From Amborella trichopoda (taxonomy: Eukaryota; Streptophyta; Magnoliopsida; Amborellales; Amborellaceae): a stretch of 64,000 nt of DNA. The stretch covers positions 1,006,729 through 1,070,728 of the forward strand of contig NW_006495778.1 in the NCBI RefSeq assembly GCF_000471905.2, written 5' to 3'. Positions 21,641-33,150 of the stretch are shown piece after piece. Under the pieces are notes generated by a model, which was not told the origin of the DNA, did not search any database, and saw only the letters and a list, made by a program, of their open reading frames with translations. Position numbers and translations under genes: made by a program. The first letter of the stretch is position 1. Each line of letters opens with the position of its first letter.

Positions 21641-22440
21641 CTCACATCTAGGAAGAATGCTGTCCGAAGGGAACATCTCCTTCGAGGAGGGTATACTTGA
21701 TGGACATTAGGCGCACACTGTTGCGCTCGGCATGATCTTTCGAGAGTCTACCATGTTTTAGGAAACTAGTGATGGGTTCTCTACAATCTTCTACCTGCTC
21801 GACTTCTTCACATATTGGGTCGAAGAACTCTGAATTTTGGTTTTGAACCTTAGCTTCTTGATTTTGTGCCATTTCGTGTCCAGTCTTGATAACTTCCTTT
21901 GCTGATAGAAGTGCTCCAAATGGATAAGGAGGGCACTCAGGGAAGAGATTTCTCTCATCATCCGCGTTTACCTCGGTTCTTAGTTCAATGTGTCTCCACT
22001 TTGCCACCCAGACAAGCGTGAGTCCTGATGAGGATAATTTAATTGTGGCCCCGAGTTTTGCAAGTGCCTCAGCCTGTGAGTTTAGTCTCCTGGGGATGTG
22101 ACTCAAGGATACATCCTCGAACTGTGCCATATACGATTTTGCAGTGTCGTGATAGGGCTTGAGGGTGTCTTTTCTCACGTCATAGATCCCTTTGAGCTGT
22201 CGGATAACTAACTCAAAGTCGCCATAGATCTGGAGTTGCTCCAAGTCTAGATCAAATGCTATCTCTAATCCAATTATAAGTGCCTAATATTCTGCTTCGT
22301 TATGGGAAGCAGCCTCGGCGAGAGAGAAAGAAAGTGGTAGTACTCCACCTTTTGGATTCAGGAATACCACCCAGGTGCCTCCTCGATTAGATTGAAAGGC
22401 TGCGTCAAACTACATTTCCCATGCGTGAGCAAGCTCATCA
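21641..22440 (-). pseudogene. pol: TE4 archaeal-type RNase H (aRH)
   Basis: Second RNase H, the Tat-lineage hallmark. A stop at 22410-22412 sits one codon before F-D-A-A (usual D-G-A), then the shifted text reads PKGGVLPLSFSLAEAASHNE and AEY, with a second stop where Leu is expected (near 22285). The open stretch 21648-22244 continues LEQLQIYGDFELVIRQLKG and HIPRRLNSQAEALAKLG (the third acidic position in IYGD, and the final helix), followed by an acidic linker to integrase. The residues resemble an active domain, but two nonsense codons break it. Confidence 0.88.
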
Positions 22441-22960
22441 CAAAATACTTCTTCATCAAGGAGGTCACTTGATAAAGAAGATTCCGACGGTACAGGGTGT
22501 GCTGCGAGAAAATCAACCAAGGCTTGGCCCTTGATGGCCTTTTGGGGGACATATGTGATGTCAAAATCCATCAGTAATAATGCCCACTTGGTAAGAGGTC
22601 CTGACATGCATGGGCATGTCATGAGAAACTTTACAGGATCTGCTTTTGATATAAGTTTCACTTCATGACCAAGAAAGTAATGGTGGAGCTTTTGTATTGC
22701 AAAAATTAGGGCCAAGCACATCGTTTCTAGAGGGGGATAATTATTCTTAGCCCCTTGCATCTTGCGGCTGAGATAGTACAGTGCGGTCTCTTTTCCTTTT
22801 TTATTGTTCTGTGCCAACAATGGCCCAAGTGACTCATCTAGCGAGGTCACGTACAGGATGAGAGGTCTTCTCAATATTAGTGTAGAGAGTATTGGAGGAT
22901 TGAGTAAATAATACTTGATATCATCAAGGGTTGCATGCCTTGCTTCATTCTAAATGAATG
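22441..22960 (-). pseudogene. pol: TE4 RNase H (first copy)
   Basis: The open stretch 22410-22874 reads RRPLILYVTSLDESLGPLLA, KETALYYLSRKMQGAKNNYP, LALIFAIQKLHHYFLGHEV, DFDITYVPQKAIKGQALVDF: a complete RNase H fold order ending in the G-Q-A-L tether. The canonical T-D-A-S start is replaced by V-T-S-L-D. In Tat elements the first RNase H is commonly degenerate and aRH takes over. The frame joins upstream to RT through a break near 22880-22960. Confidence 0.88.
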
Positions 22961-23870
22961 ATGTATCTTTCTTTAACAGGTGCGTAAAGGGTTTACAGTG
23001 ACCTGAGAGGGTTGAGATGAACCTATAGATGTACGCCAACTGTCCTTGAAGAGAGCGCAGTTCTCATAGTGTAGTTAGTGATGGAATTTCTTGGATTTTC
23101 TTGATCTTGACTGGCTCAACTTCAAGCCCTCGGTGTCTAATAATGAGCCCTAAAAACTTTCCTGAATGCATGCCAAAAGTGAACGTCAGCGGGTTCATTT
23201 TGAGCCGATGCAGGCGTAATCGCTCGAACACCTTTTCAAGGTCTCTCATATGTTAGTCTTTCTTTTCGGATTTCACCACCAAGTCATCTACATAACATTC
23301 CACCTCTTTGTGCATCATGTCTTTGAAGATGGTCATCATTGATCTCTGATATGTGGCACATACATTCTTCAATCAAAAAGGCATCATAGTGTAACAGAAG
23401 ACTCATTTTGAAGTCAAGAACGTGGTGGCTTCCTCATCTTCGGCGCCATCCGTATCTAACTATACCCGAATATCCATCCATGAAGGGATAGATTTGGCAG
23501 TGAGCCGTAGAATCAATAAGCATCTCGGTGAATGGCAACGGGAAGTCATCCTTGGGACAGGCGATATTCAGGACGTGGAAGTCAATGCAAACCTTGATTT
23601 GGCCATTCTTCTTCTTGACTGGAACAACATTTGCTAGCCATTTCGGGTATTTGACTGCACGAATGAAGCCTACTTGTCTGAGTCTGGTTACCTCGACATC
23701 TATCTGCATTTCGAGGTTAGGCCTAAACCTCCTTGATTTCTATTTGACAGGTTTGACAGTCAGATCGATGCCAAGGCTGTGAACGACGACTTGAGGGTCT
23801 AAACCAAGCAGCTCATGGTAATGCTAAGCAAAGACATCTCGATTTGCTCGTAAGAAAGTAGTGAAATTTT
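22961..23870 (-). pseudogene. pol: TE4 reverse transcriptase
   Basis: 23434-23709 carries fingers and palm: KYPKWLANVVPVKKKNG, VCIDFHVLNIACPKDDF. The catalytic box (23283-23294) still reads Y-V-D-D, followed by LVVKS. 23064-23249 carries MRDLEKVFERLRLHRLKMN, the thumb start, and GLIIRHRGLEVEPVKIK. At least two frame changes lie between these parts (near 23260 and 23430). The order and best-matching homologue is TE1 871-1830. The catalytic residues are better preserved than in TE1 or TE6, but no single frame spans the domain. Confidence 0.92.
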
Positions 23871-25500
23871 ATTTCTTTTCTAAAGACATATTTGTGGAGA
23901 AGAAAGTGGGTCAAGGTTCAGTCTCATCCCCTATATTAATCTCCTCGAGTTTATCTGTTGTGGCTTGACCGCCTTCTTCCCATTCTTCTGAGGCTTCTAG
24001 CAACCCTTCATCATTGGCCTCAGAGGTCTTCTCGCTAACCTCACGTGTAGAGACCGACGATCCTGACATCTCTGCTTCTACGAGAGCTTCAGGGTAGGTC
24101 ATGATTTTTGCACCTTTGTCAAACCGAGGGATAGAAGGGTCAACCTCAAACATGGACAACATATCAGGTTGTAAGAGTTCAATTTGAGAGTCGCAGGGAG
24201 ATTGAGATTTAGTGGTTGTGGGGTCAAAAGTGCCTTCATAATAATCATTCAATTTTTGCATAGGTATCTGTAGTGTTTGTCTCGCGCTGGCTGATACTTC
24301 ATGGACTTGTACCATGTGGCAAGTTTTCTGGAAATAGAAGCTCTGCCCTCTTGATTCTCTCAGTCTTTTCTCAAAATCGAGTTCAAGAGGCCACTGGAGT
24401 TTCTTTGGCTTTGACTTCTTACGCTTCATAGTGGAGGAAGATGGTTGTGTTTTAGCTCGAGCTACCAGGGCGTCAATAACTGTTAAGAATCCTACTGCCT
24501 GGGCCAGTGTCTTTTTTAACCGCCTCTTGTGTGTCCTGCTTATGTTGGTCCCTTCAAGTTCTCTTTCGAGAGCCTCGAAGTCTGTACACTTTAAGGTGGT
24601 ACCTGCAAGAGACATAGAAGAAGAAGGATGAGAAGCAGAAGAAGAAGAAAGAGGAGGGTTAAAAAGTGAGGGACTTTTAAGGTCGTTCCCCTCATCAGAC
24701 CGATCTGGGTAGCTTTTTGCATCATCACCAAAGTTGGACGTGTGCAGGGGATCTTTTAGGTCTTCCCCTTGCTTAGACCACTTGGGAGTGCTTTTAACGT
24801 CATCACCCTCATTGGATGTATTCTGAGGAGAAGACATCATCCTCTTGATGGGAGGGGGAAGGAAGGAGGATCGTGCTAGGAATGAAGTCCAGTAAAGTTA
24901 GCAATGAGGGAAGAGGCCTGAGAAATTCCTGCGCAACAGGTGGTTGAGCAGTCTTGTTTCTCCAGCGAGCAGGCCTTGGTGCTCGTCTTTTTCTGGTTTT
25001 CATTGACAGTGGTTGATCTGCCTCGCTGGGTTTATGGACAACTCTAGCTTGACTTACTGCTTCTTGCCTTAATGACTTGAGTCAGCTTTGCCCATGGTGG
25101 ACTATCCATGGCTGGGAAGTCGAGGGTTCAGCAGGATTTGAGTCATCTTTACGCAGGACTTGTGTCAAAAGGTCCTCTCGTACTGGTGGAGCAGTGGTTT
25201 GAGGATCACTTTTTAGAATGCTACAAGACTCTTAACATTCTTGTACTTTCGTGGCGATTATGCCATAGAAATTGGAATATTCACACAGGTTGTGGCTCTG
25301 TATCTGATGGTATGGGCACTAATGGTCCTCAGTCCCCTGAGCAAGGCGTCGGGGCTTCCTTGCCAATTTTGGTGTCATTAGGCCTTCTTGAAGCATTATA
25401 ACAAAAAAGTCATGAAGGAGACTGGGCGCTTCGTCTTCCTCTTGGACTGTTACCACATGGGAGGCTTCTACTATCCCAAAGGCCTTCTTTAGCTCTTCAA
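23871..25500 (-). pseudogene. TE4 gag-pol spacer, no protease seen
   Basis: 23911-24840 (309 aa) is the longest open stretch of the spacer: acidic/Ser-rich blocks (GDDAKSYPDRSDEGNDLKS), FEALERELEGTNISRTH, a basic KRKKSKPKK, QWPLELDFEKRLRESRGQSF, then MLSMFEVDPSIPRFD and an acidic end. 24809-25003 is its basic N-terminus (KTRKRRAPRPARWRNK). Frames from 25003 to 25500 are closed. In TE5 the homologous tract leads into a protease with L-D-G-G, but here the text goes directly to the RT lead-in, so a deletion of the protease is inferred. Role of the spacer unknown. Confidence 0.6.
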
Positions 25501-26520
25501 GTTTTGTCTAACCCTTATGAATTAGGCTTCGATAATATTTCAGCATGTAGCAGTCCTCTGTGGGGTGGTTAATCCTTCGATGGTAAGCACAATTCGCCTG
25601 AGTATCAAGTCCAGCTTGATCAGGGAATTTGATCTCTGAGAGCTCGATCATGTTTTGTTCGAGTAGTAGTTGGAGTAATGCAGGGACTCATTCCTTTTCA
25701 ATGGGTACACATTGTTTCTATGCTTGGTCCAATAATCATCTTGATTAAGGTTTACAGGGGGGGGTACTTGGTTGTACAACTGTTGTTGCTTGCCTGCCTG
25801 AGGTGCTTTCGCTGTGTTTACCCCTTTGGAGAGGTCCAAAGTTTGAGGGGGAGCTTTCTTTGGATCACTGACCGTGACGGCTGCGCTAATCACTCCTTTT
25901 GCTTGGTTGCCCCGAGTATTAGTCCTAGATCTACCATTTCCCCGATTGTTCCCTGAGCTTGCTGACTGTTGTCGTGACCCATCGTGGTGACGTGACAGGC
26001 TTTCTATGCGGACTAATTTGGAGATCATCTCTGACATGGAGGTCGGATTGGAGGCCTCAACATGTAGGGCAATCTCAGATCGATATTCCACACACAGGTT
26101 TGAACCGCTTCCTTCTCTGGCATAGGATTGGGGTGGCGAGCGGCCAAATCTCTCCATCTTGATATGAATAGATCCACGGGCTCATCAGGATCTTGGGTCA
26201 AAGTGAGAAGCTTGATGGTTTGAACTTCTCTTTCGACCTCATAGTAACACTGATGGAACTATTTTTCCATTTCCTCCCACGTATGTACTGAGTTTGGACG
26301 AAGCCGAGCATACCACTGGAAAGCCGAGCCGTCAAGAGTTTCAGCAAACTGACGGAGAAGGAGTCTCCCATCAGCCACTGTCTCTCGACTCGCTACTTGG
26401 AAATGGGTGATATGCTGTTTGGGGGGATGTATTTCCGCTGAACAGGGGAAACTTCCCTTTCTTGTAGTCTGAGGGAAATGGAATCTGATCAACGTAAGGG
26501 ATAGAGCTTTTGGTAAAGCG
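25501..26520 (-). pseudogene. gag: TE4 gag: capsid and nucleocapsid
   Basis: 26259-26492 holds the capsid start (MIRFHFPQTTRKGSF) and ETLDGSAFQWYARLRPNSVH, the conserved 'W-Y-x-x-L' gag block. 25648-26157 holds ALHVEASNPTSMSEMIS, then the Arg/Asn/Gly-rich nucleocapsid. The knuckle C-x2-H-x4-H-x4-C (C-A-Y-H ... D-C) is intact at 25550-25591 in another frame. A stop follows MEK near 26259, and a frame change lies near 26160. Packages RNA in the family, broken here. Confidence 0.88.
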
Positions 26521-28109
26521 TTGCTCCCTGCATACTTAGGATCTATCGGTTATTTAAACTATGTGTGACCATAGCATCAATATCTACTTGTGAGACGAGG
26601 ATCTGCATCATCTGAGTGATGGGCATTGACCTCATGGTTAGCTGATTGTCATGCAGCATATATGTGATCAATCTTCTCCATCATCGTGCTCATCATGTCT
26701 TCAAATTTATTCATGCGCTCTTCCTAAGAGTCGCTAGGGTCATTTATAACCCTTAAGCTGACTGTTTCCCTGGGGAGTTCACCGTCAGTTGGAGTTGAGG
26801 GCATGCAAACTTGACGGGTCACACGCGACAGATCGATCAGCATGTGCTGACTGGACTCGAGTCTTGTATGCCGATCGCGTGAAGATCGATTCTCGACGGT
26901 CTTGAGACCGTAGTAGCTAAGTGGCTGGGTCATCTTCTATGACTGAGTTCGTGGCCTCCTTCTTCAGGCTTTGTCATCTGAAGAGGGTAGAAGGGGTTTC
27001 AGACGAAGAGGGTTATCAGAGCCAGTTGCCCCGACTGTCTTGGTTGCTTCCCTAGTCAGAATTTACAAACCCCTATCGAGTCTGGCTTTGAGGTTTTGAT
27101 GGACCTCACGCTAAACTGCGATCGAAACTGTGGCTGGTCCATTCTTCTTGCACAAGAAAAAGCTTTCTCCATTAGGTGAGCCAAAGGATGAGGGCCAGGA
27201 ACCGGGGTCATCCAAGGCCGGGGAGGATGAAGGATTTGATCAGCAATCAGGTCTTTGCCTCGCATTCTCCTATGGACTCCAAAGACATGATCGAGAAGAC
27301 GGGCCTGCTTCAAAATGGTACTCTTGGGGAAGGTCTTCGAGTAACAAGGTTGGAGGTGCTTGCCAAAACAAGGAGGAGCAGGCAAAAGTAGGGTTGACTC
27401 ATAAGGACGCCTGAGTTGGGGGAGAGGGGTTGTCTGTGATGGTGATGCGTATGCATCTCTTGAAGAAGGATGACAGGTGACTTGGGGGTCAACCCGGGCT
27501 TGAACTGGTGGTCTGGCCTTAGGAGGTTGGGAACCACTTGCAGGTGTTTGTAAGAGAACAAGTGAAAGCCTACCTCTTACAGGGTGTGCTAGTGTGTGTT
27601 GAGTGGGACGACGAAGGAGTCATCTCCCGTGTGCTTGGGTTGGTGCAGCAATAGCGTTGTCCCGAGTGGTGGGATACAAATGCACAACGTGCGTAGGACC
27701 TGGTCTTGGGAGGCCTGATCCTAGACATTGACTCGAGGTAACATAAAAGTTGCCCCAAGGTGTGGCTCTAGTGGATGACCCATGAGCCTTATAGTGTGTG
27801 CGAGAGGTGGAGACCCCAGGGTTTCCACCTCAATGTGATGAGCCTATAAAGGTAGAGACTCGTGGTGCTGCAGGAATGTGGGGGTAGCTTTACGGCGACC
27901 CACTGAGGCAATGACAACTTCTTTTCCTTTTGCAGCAAGGGACTGGGCAGCCTTTCGGTGTACCTCGGCATTACGACCAACAAGTGATTGTTAGTGACAA
28001 GGTGCACGTTGTGAGTGGCAGCAGACGTGCTACCGATGCAGGGTGCCTTGGTGGAAGTTCCACCAAAGCTAGGAGATGGGGAGTTAGGGACCTTTAAGTC
28101 CATCCTCAC
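26521..28109 (-). pseudogene. gag: TE4 gag N-terminal region, degenerate
   Basis: 27789-28109 (MRMDLKVPNSPSPSFGG, GTSTKAPCIGSTS, LLQKEKKLSLPQW) is shared with TE1 and TE5. 26724-26933 (MTQPLSYYGLKTVENRSS) is also shared. The two are separated by several frame changes, and ORFs on the plus strand at 27130-27414 are shadows. I infer an N-terminal Gag extension upstream of capsid. No known domain seen, and its true start codon cannot be fixed. Confidence 0.55.
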
Positions 28110-28336
28110 GCATATCTAGGTTAAGACCTGAGAGCTAGATACTAGGTCTTTTCTCAAAAGGAAAGTTGGGAACGACGTTCAAGGAACTTGTTCCCGAGGG
28201 ATGCTCGCGAATGCAGGGATGAGAAAATCCCCGATTCGGATAAACGGGTTACAGAACCCGGATGCCATAAGTGTGAAATACAAAAAATAAAAAGAGAAAC
28301 TAGCCAAACAAGAATGACTCGACGAAGGGGTAGTAA

Positions 28337-28355
28337 GTTCCCAGTGGAGTCACCA
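28337..28355 (-). other. TE4 primer-binding site
   Basis: Minus strand TGGTGACTCCACTGGGAAC-like block three bases inside the 5' LTR; one base differs from TE5. Confidence 0.75.
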
Positions 28356-29029
28356 AGCTAGTTAGATGCGTCAATCTCGCCCTCCGAATCTGGATGATCT
28401 GACGGTACACATCTCGGGTTTCAGGGGAACCCGGGACTTGAGATCTCTCTCGGGAACCTTGCTCAAGAACAAGGGCAGGTGGACCAACTGATGAGAGAGG
28501 AATTTAAGGTGGGTTCAAGACTTACTTGGGCTGGCTCGCGTGGGCACCCTCTTAGATCACGAATAAAGCCCCCCAGTAGTAAAAATGGTTTGGAACCGTC
28601 TCCCTTGGCCTGTATTATCTTGATTCTGCAATCACACACACATGGTTAATTTTACATGACAAGTGGGCTAAAAGAGACCCCACCTTGTCTTTGAGCGAAC
28701 GTACAAAGGTTTGTACATCCAAGAGAAGAAAGGCTAAGAAAATAGATGAAAGAAGAGGAAAGAGGTAGATCAGACGAGTTTTGACTATGTACCGAGACTA
28801 ACAGAGCAACTGGATCAGAAAGTGGTTGACCCGACGTGGTAGCAAGATGAGCACGGTAACTAGATCGACACAACATAAATAGTACTAAATGCAAGAACAA
28901 TCATCGGCCGACCTGACGTAATGGCTAGCTTATTGCAACAGTAAAGCGGGCACGGTGACTAAGACCGGTTCAATGACAATACTGTTAGATGATAGGACTT
29001 TCAGGGCAATGTTTGTCTCAGCTTCTCTT

Positions 29030-29205
29030 GGTCTAACGAGAGAGAGAAGAAAGAAAAGAGAGAAAGACAGACATGCACAATACTACCGATGTCGTGCAAG
29101 GGAAAAGAAGAAGAGAAGAGGAACAGAGGGAGAAGAAAAGGAAGGCAAGAAAGGAAAAAGAAGAAAAGAAGAGAGAAGGAAGAAGAGAGTACTTAAACGG
29201 TGATG
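29030..29205 (-). repeat. GA-rich tract 1, TE4 5' LTR
   Basis: Purine run on the plus strand, homologous to 15060-15240. Confidence 0.85.
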
Positions 29206-29289
29206 ATAGAGAAGATAAGAAAGAATATGGACGGTGATGAATCTCCTTCATCCATGACACGAGGGTAAGAAGAGAAAAAGGACATGAGC

Positions 29290-29890
29290 GAAAATTAGCC
29301 TCCGCCGCTCATGGTAGGGGAATCAGAGGAGGGAGAAAACATGGGCGGCGTTGCGCTTCTGTCATCTGTGTCAGACAAAGAAGAAGAGAGAAAAGACATG
29401 GGTGACAATGTGCTTCTGCCATCTGTGTCAAACGAAGAAGAGGAGAGAGAAGATATGGGCAGCGATGTTCTTTCGCCGTCCCTGTCAGACAAAGAAGAAG
29501 ACATAGAAGACATGGGCGGTGATGTGCTTCTGCCGTTTATGTCAGACGAAGAAGAAGAGAGAAAAGACATGGGTGGCGATGTTCTTCTGCTGTCAGTGTC
29601 AAACGAAGAAGAAGAGAGAGAAGACATGGGCGGTGATGTGCTTCTGCTGTCTGTGTCAGACAAAGAAGAAGAGAGAGAAGACATGGGCAGCGATGTGCTT
29701 CCACCGTCTATGTCAGACGAAGAAGAAGAGAGAGACGACATCAGTGGTGATGTGCTTCCACCATCTGTGTCAGACGAAGAAGAAGAGAGAAGACATGGGC
29801 GGCGATGTGCCTCCATCGTCCTTGTCAGACGAAGAAGAAGAGAGAGAAGATATGGGCGGCGATGTTCTTCCATTGTTCATGTCAGAAGAA
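29290..29890 (-). repeat. 57-bp minisatellite, about 10 units (TE4 5' LTR)
   Basis: Units of exactly 19 codons. The minus-strand frame 29295-29873 (192 aa) reads a 19-residue Ser-rich repeat (S-D-T-D-G-R-S-T-S-P-P-M-S core), and the plus-strand frame 29311-29937 reads D-M-G-G-D-V-L ... E-E-E repeats. The arms of the inverted repeat (catgggcgg / gtcc...tgtc) are less regular than in TE2. One more unit than in the 3' LTR. Reported as a repeat, not a gene. Confidence 0.92.
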
Positions 29891-29959
29891 CAAGACGAGG
29901 AGACTTCGATAAAGGCCCGACCCATCACTCGGGTTAAGGCCTGACTCACTGTTCATGTC

Positions 29960-30257
29960 TATGAAGCGATCGACTTCGCTCTGCGCGAACAAAGAAGAAG
30001 GAGAAAAGTGAAGGAAAGATAAAGAGAGAAAAAGGAAAGTGGATAAAGGAGATAGGAGACAAAATAGGAAAGAAAGACATAAACAAGAGGAGAAAGAAAG
30101 AGGGAGATAGAGATGAGGAGATAGAAAGAGAGAGAAAAGAGGAGAGAGATGAGAAAGAAAAGAGGAGAAGAGAGATGAGAAAAAAAGAGGAGGAGAGAGA
30201 AAATTACCTTATCGAAAGGTATCGACCCTTTTCTTCTCTTTCCTCTCTCTCTCCAAG
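29960..30257 (-). repeat. GA-rich tract 2 with CT fold-back, TE4 5' LTR
   Basis: A purine run to about 30205, a loop containing ggtatcgaccc, then a CT run at 30230-30257. Confidence 0.85.
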
Positions 30258-30290
30258 ATGCACCAACGCACTTAAGCAAGAATTGAAATA

Positions 30291-30296
30291 TTTATT
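30291..30296 (-). terminator. Polyadenylation signal candidate, TE4 5' LTR
   Basis: Minus-strand AATAAA about 50 bases downstream of the TATA box. Confidence 0.55.
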
Positions 30297-30346
30297 GAAT
30301 CAATGTGTAGAATGAACCGAGGTCGTTTACAATTAGGTTTAGCATG

Positions 30347-30355
30347 TTTATATAG
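30347..30355 (-). promoter_or_regulatory. TATA box, TE4 5' LTR
   Basis: Minus-strand CTATATAAA. This is the LTR that would have driven TE4 genomic RNA. Confidence 0.65.
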
Positions 30356-31661
30356 AATTGGGCCCAAACATGGATGTACGCCAAAAAACTACGTAAATTG
30401 ATGATAATTACAATTTAATTGAATTAAAAGAAATTCTAAAATTTGGTGAAAAAGGACTGTTTTGCCCCTACCCAACAATGTGTGAAATTTCGAAACAGTC
30501 ACTGCTGCTTCCCTAAAACTTGTGTTATCTTCCATAGATAATCTGGAGTTGCTTTGGTGCCCGCTTGATTGAAAGATGATTTTTTCTTGTAGGGCTCAGC
30601 ATGGCTATCGATTTGATACCAACTTCGAACCCTGGATCGCACTTTTGAGCCACAATCATGGGACTTAAAATTTGGATGAATCTTGTAAACTTCAGATCGG
30701 TAGTGTCCTTGTTTCCTAACATTTTTCTTCGATTTCTTCATTGAATCATACTAAGCATGTCATCACGATCATGTAGCAACAAACACAGTTTGATTTTGTG
30801 TCCGGACGAAGATTTTGTCGACTTGAGTTTTTTACCGGAATTTGGAAATCTGGCAGTCAGATTTACAGTAGTTTCGATGCCTCTGTGTATGAAATCCTAT
30901 GTTCATCATACGCGTGGTTTGGACCACAGATAGCCTCGAACCTTACGCACATAATGCGATTTGCTTTGCGTCGATCGGGTACGCGAGCATCATGATTTGG
31001 CCACTCGAGCAAGGCACGCTGCTGCTGAATTTTCTACAACTTTTTTCATAGATCGAAAACTTCTCTCTAGTTTTCTCTCTGCTCAGGTATTATCATAGGT
31101 CGTGCCACATATCAAAACTCTAGTCTTGATGAGACGAACACACTCACCAAATTTGAGAATGATCCGACTCAGGACGAGTGAGATACGGGCCTATGAAGTT
31201 GTCGCTAGGGACTGTGCACATCAGCCTCCTTTAATGGAGATTAGTGTAGGGAGGCCGCATGGGAATAGCATGTGGCTTACTCCTTTTTGGTCTCTTACCC
31301 ATGTCCTAAAATGTCCGATTAAGCCGAAACTTGACCCATAGGGGTTTTTGACCGTGTTGAATTCAATGGCGGTGGTCCCACAACTGTTTGACACACCAAA
31401 AAATAGAGTTATAGTTACGGGGTCCGTTTCAGGGTGCTAGAGGCCGATTTTTCTTAAATTGTTTCTTTGTCTGCCTGGCCTTAGATATGTCGGATTGTGA
31501 CGAAACCTGACAGGTAGCCTTTTGAAGTGCTTAAAAAGATTCAGACCCATTATGGGGTAATTCTGAGACTGTCGGTAATTTCACTATATGTTAAGGTTTT
31601 ATTGAATTGTTTCATCTTTATTCCGCATCGGGGACCAAGGTGTTGAAAATGTCTTCAAACA

Positions 31662-31666
31662 ATGGT
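31662..31666. repeat. Right target-site duplication of TE4
   Basis: atggt, paired with acagt at 14393-14397. Confidence 0.65.
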
Positions 31667-32560
31667 ATCTCAACTTCAATAGGTAGCACGGCTTCATATC
31701 ATACACCAATGAGTATGGGGTCATGTCAGTAGGAGTCTTCTCAGTTGTCCGGTAGGCCCACAGTGCGTCATTTAGCTTTTCGTGCCGATCCTTGCCATCT
31801 TCTATTATTCTGTCTATAATTCTGAGTAGTCCTTTGTTTGTGGACTCTTCTTATCCATTTCCTTGAGGGTAGTAAGACATGGAGAATTTTTTCGTTATCC
31901 AGAACTTTTTTCATACCTTAGTGACCTTTTCATTTTTTAAATTGGATCCATTGTCAGTAATGATTGACTCAGGAACACCAAATCTGAATACAATGTTATT
32001 CTTTATGAAACGGGCAACATGTTATCTTTCAATTTTGACAAATGATGCGGCATCTACCTATTTGATGAAGTACTATGTAGCTGTTAATATAAAATGATGG
32101 CCGTTTGAGGCTTTCAGTGAGATCATTTCGATGATATCAAGACCCCACATGGTAAAGGGCCATACGGGGGGTGTTGAGTTGCGTGGTACGGATGGTGCAT
32201 GGGTGAGATCTCCGTAAAGTTGACATTTGGGACACCTCTTAATGAACTTCCAACAATTTTCAGCCATGGTGGTCTAGTAATAGCCTTGGCACCAAATTTT
32301 CTAAGCTAAGGCGGCTCTTCCAGAATGACCTCCTTCATTGTGTAACTCTATCAGTACTTGGTCGATTTCTGGCTGATCGAGACACCGTAGAATGATGCCA
32401 TTGAAGGATTTCTTGAACAGGAGAAACCACTTACTAAGAATCCCATAGAAAAGCTTTGAAGGGCTTCTTTATCCTTTTTTGTGGCTCCTTCGGGGTATAA
32501 CTCATCTTTCAGCAGGGACATAACATATTGAAATCATGGGTTTTCCTTAATTAGCACATC
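31667..32560 (-). pseudogene. pol: TE3 integrase: zinc-binding and catalytic core
   Basis: In element sense: LHNEGGHSG (His pair) with an in-frame stop soon after (ALA-stop-KIW), then MAENCWKFIKRCPKCQLYGD (Cys pair, 32073-32267), and MWGLDIIE with the first catalytic Asp. The second Asp (codon 31953-31955) is intact in I-T-D-N-G-S-N-F. The Glu lies in the TNKGL neighbourhood near 31845. The text then runs to EAVLPIEVEIP-like sequence and is cut by TE4. The D-D-E residues look intact, but stops and frameshifts prevent expression. The C-terminal end is at 14027-14392. Confidence 0.9.
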
Positions 32561-33145
32561 TGAAGCCAAAGAGACACTTCCCCATCGTTCTCATTTTCTT
32601 GTTCTATTTCTTCTTCAATCGTTGGTGGGGAAGGGTCATGTTTGTTCCTGAGGTAGAATCGCAGCATGGTGATTTTTGAAGGAATATCAACCAATGAAGC
32701 AAGGGTCGCAAGGGTGTTGGCGAATGGCGAACCGATTGTTTTCCCTAGTTACATGCTGAAATGTGATTTTCTTAAAATATGGGATCATTGTTTCCACCTT
32801 TTCTTGATAGGGTTTGAGCTTTTCTTCTTTCACCTTCCAAATCCTTTGAACATCATTTATGATGAGTAAGGAGTCACTAATCACTCGTACTTGCTGGATT
32901 TTTATCTCATGGCATTCTCGAGCCAGGCTATCAAGGCTTCATATTCAACGATGTTATTGGTACGTGGTAAATTCAATTTGATGGCTGTTGGCATTAAAAT
33001 CTTCTCGAGTGAACAAAATATGATACCTACGCTTGAGCCGTATTCGTTCCTTGCACCGTCGAAGTATAGCTTCCAAATTGAGTACTCAATTGTGAGGAGG
33101 TTCTCATCAGGGAGATCCATGTTGACGGGAGTGTTATCTAGCAGT
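32561..33145 (-). pseudogene. pol: TE3 archaeal-type RNase H (aRH)
   Basis: 32902-33120 holds the start: LYFDGARNEYGSSVGIIF (D-G-A catalytic Asp) and TNNIVEYEALIAWLENA (Glu region). 32687-32884 continues in another frame with MISDSLLIINDVQRIWKV (the Asp of the I-S-D-S block), FQHVTRENN, then a linker towards integrase. A stop and frame change separate the halves at about 32890. All three acidic positions are still visible, unlike TE6, which lost the third. The upstream RNase H lies beyond TE5 at 50019-50640. Confidence 0.9.
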
Positions 33146-33150
33146 GCGTG
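33146..33150. repeat. Left target-site duplication of TE5
   Basis: gcgtg; the partner at 50019-50023 is ttgtg (3 of 5 identical). Removing TE5 plus one copy gives exact length colinearity with TE6 59375-59400. Confidence 0.6.

Larger units (their letters stand above)
14398..31661 (-). mobile_element. TE4: near full-length long-LTR Tat element (17.3 kb)
   Basis: Element-sense order: 5' LTR (31661-28359), PBS, gag, spacer, RT, RNase H, aRH, integrase, repeat-rich tail, polypurine-like stretch, 3' LTR (17640-14398). It is inserted in the TE3 integrase with a 5-bp duplication. The two LTRs are visibly diverged and every domain has a lesion, so it is old. No aspartic protease was found between gag and RT. 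Confidence 0.9.
28359..31661 (-). repeat. TE4 5' LTR (3.30 kb)
   Basis: Plus-strand start tagttagatgcg, end gtcttcaaaca. Layout in element sense: about 1.3 kb to the TATA box (30347), AATAAA (30291), GA/CT hairpin (30257-30190), GA tract 2, minisatellite (29890-29290), GA tract 1, then about 600 bases to the PBS. Confidence 0.92.

Noticed and set aside
29290..29890. Regularly spaced repeats resembling a CRISPR array
   Set aside because: Adjacent tandem 57-bp units with diverged copies and no unique spacers, inside a plant LTR.
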